From: CAIYHK01 sp964638795
GTDB lineage: Bacteria; Actinomycetota; Acidimicrobiia; Acidimicrobiales; Ilumatobacteraceae
Assembly: GCA_964638795.1 (NCBI GenBank)
Contig: CAZXAX010000082.1
Location: forward strand, 1 to 5,981
Direction of reading: 5' to 3'
DNA length: 5,981 nucleotides
The number at the start of each line of letters is the position of its first letter. The first letter of the stretch is position 1. The position numbers were made by a program, and so were the translations under genes. Below, piece by piece: positions 5,483 through 5,981 of this stretch. A model generated the notes under the pieces. It had not been told where the DNA came from. It made no database searches and worked only from the letters and a program-made list of their open reading frames with translations.

Positions 5483-5981
5483 ATGATCGAGCGTCGTTTC
5501 TCCCGCATGGGCACCACCGTGAAGGTGTTGTTGCCTGCTGGGGATGAGGCGATGCTGGATTTCGTTGACGCCCGAAGCTGGAACTTGGAGGCGCTTTGGT
5601 CGCGCTTCATCGGCACCTCTGATATCTCGATGCTTGCGTTGGCTGATGGGCAAGCGGTTCAGGTGGCTACTGAAACCATCGAGTTGGTGGAGCAGATGAC
5701 TCAAGCTCACTTGGCTACAGAGGGTCTTTTCGATCCAACGCTGATGGATGCATTGAATGCTGCGGGATACTCGAAATCAAAAGTGAGCGACGATATATCG
5801 GTATTGCCAGTTGCTGGTAGCTCAGGTGCTTTGAGTGATGTGCGAATAGATCACGAGATGAATGAGATCACTTTGCCAGCAGGAATGAGCTTGGATCCCG
5901 GAGGAATCGGCAAAGGCATGGCCGCAGATTTGATCGCAAGAGACCTGCTGGAAATGGGAGTTCAGGGCGTAAGCATCTCCA
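5483..5981 (+). CDS. apbE: FAD:protein FMN transferase, ApbE family (3' partial)
   Basis: The first 166 residues are visible; the frame is still open at the window end. ApbE enzymes use FAD and Mg2+ to attach FMN covalently to a Thr/Ser of target flavoproteins such as NqrB/NqrC, RnfG and FMN-binding-domain proteins. Family hallmarks appear in order. They are the start-proximal RRFSRMGT (residues 4-11), WSRFIGTSDIS (39-49) where homologues have W/FSRF...S(D/E)(I/L)S, TEGLFDPTL (79-87), and LDPGGIGKGMAADL (137-150), the nucleotide/Mg-binding signature. ATG 5483 is preferred because homologues begin a few residues before (R)F-x-x-MGT. A GTG at 5399 would add 28 non-conserved residues and has no ribosome-binding site, though ATG 5483 itself has only a weak GGA. 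There is no signal peptide or lipobox from this start, unlike the enterobacterial lipoprotein form, so a cytoplasmic enzyme is suggested. Its target protein is not in the window. It is transcribed divergently from the 769-residue secreted protein. Confidence 0.93.
   Translation, partial: MIERRFSRMGTTVKVLLPAGDEAMLDFVDARSWNLEALWSRFIGTSDISMLALADGQAVQVATETIELVEQMTQAHLATEGLFDPTLMDALNAAGYSKSKVSDDISVLPVAGSSGALSDVRIDHEMNEITLPAGMSLDPGGIGKGMAADLIARDLLEMGVQGVSIS

Noticed and set aside
5393..5710. Minus-strand 105-residue frame over the ApbE start
   Set aside because: It is antisense to the well-supported ApbE coding sequence and has low-complexity shadow composition.
1..5981. Mobile elements, CRISPR arrays, tRNA or rRNA genes
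   Set aside because: I looked for transposase motifs, regularly spaced short repeats with unique spacers, and tRNA-like cloverleaf sequence, and found none. The only tandem repeats are coding.

Overview
The window looks like a piece of a draft (probably metagenome-assembled) genome of a mid-GC Gram-positive-type bacterium, most plausibly an aquatic actinobacterium. The reasons are intermediate base composition, heavy use of TTG for leucine, Sec signal peptides ending in VRA-A, a TANNNT-type -10 box, and a GC-rich intrinsic terminator. No ribosomal or other phylogenetic marker is present, so this placement is inference. A run of exactly 100 N at 2749-2848 is a scaffolding gap.

Layout. (1) Bases 1-1404, plus strand: the 3' part of a large extracellular protein. 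It carries two divergent InlB-type 'bacterial repeat' modules followed by a complete seven-repeat RCC1-like beta-propeller with one conserved cysteine pair per repeat. (2) Bases 1445-2938, plus strand, 40 bp downstream: a secreted kelch/Rax2-like beta-propeller protein interrupted by the N gap. A short beta-rich C-terminal tail and stop codon lie beyond the gap. (3) Bases 2951-2982: a strong hairpin that probably terminates transcription from both converging sides. (4) Bases 3005-5314, minus strand: a 769-residue secreted protein of unknown function, with two halves joined by an octaglycine linker. (5) Bases 5315-5482: a divergent intergenic region with a good minus-strand promoter, a ribosome-binding site and two inverted repeats. 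(6) Bases 5483-5981, plus strand: the 5' part of an ApbE-family FAD:protein FMN transferase, cut by the window end.

Three of the four genes encode exported proteins that are repeat-rich and beta-rich, so the region reads as a cell-surface or secreted-protein locus. The first two could be co-transcribed because no terminator separates them. The ApbE gene is a conserved flavinylation enzyme, and nothing visible ties it functionally to the surface proteins. I see no mobile element, CRISPR array, tRNA or rRNA. The most novel item is the 769-residue secreted protein. I did not find evidence for a new multi-gene system.
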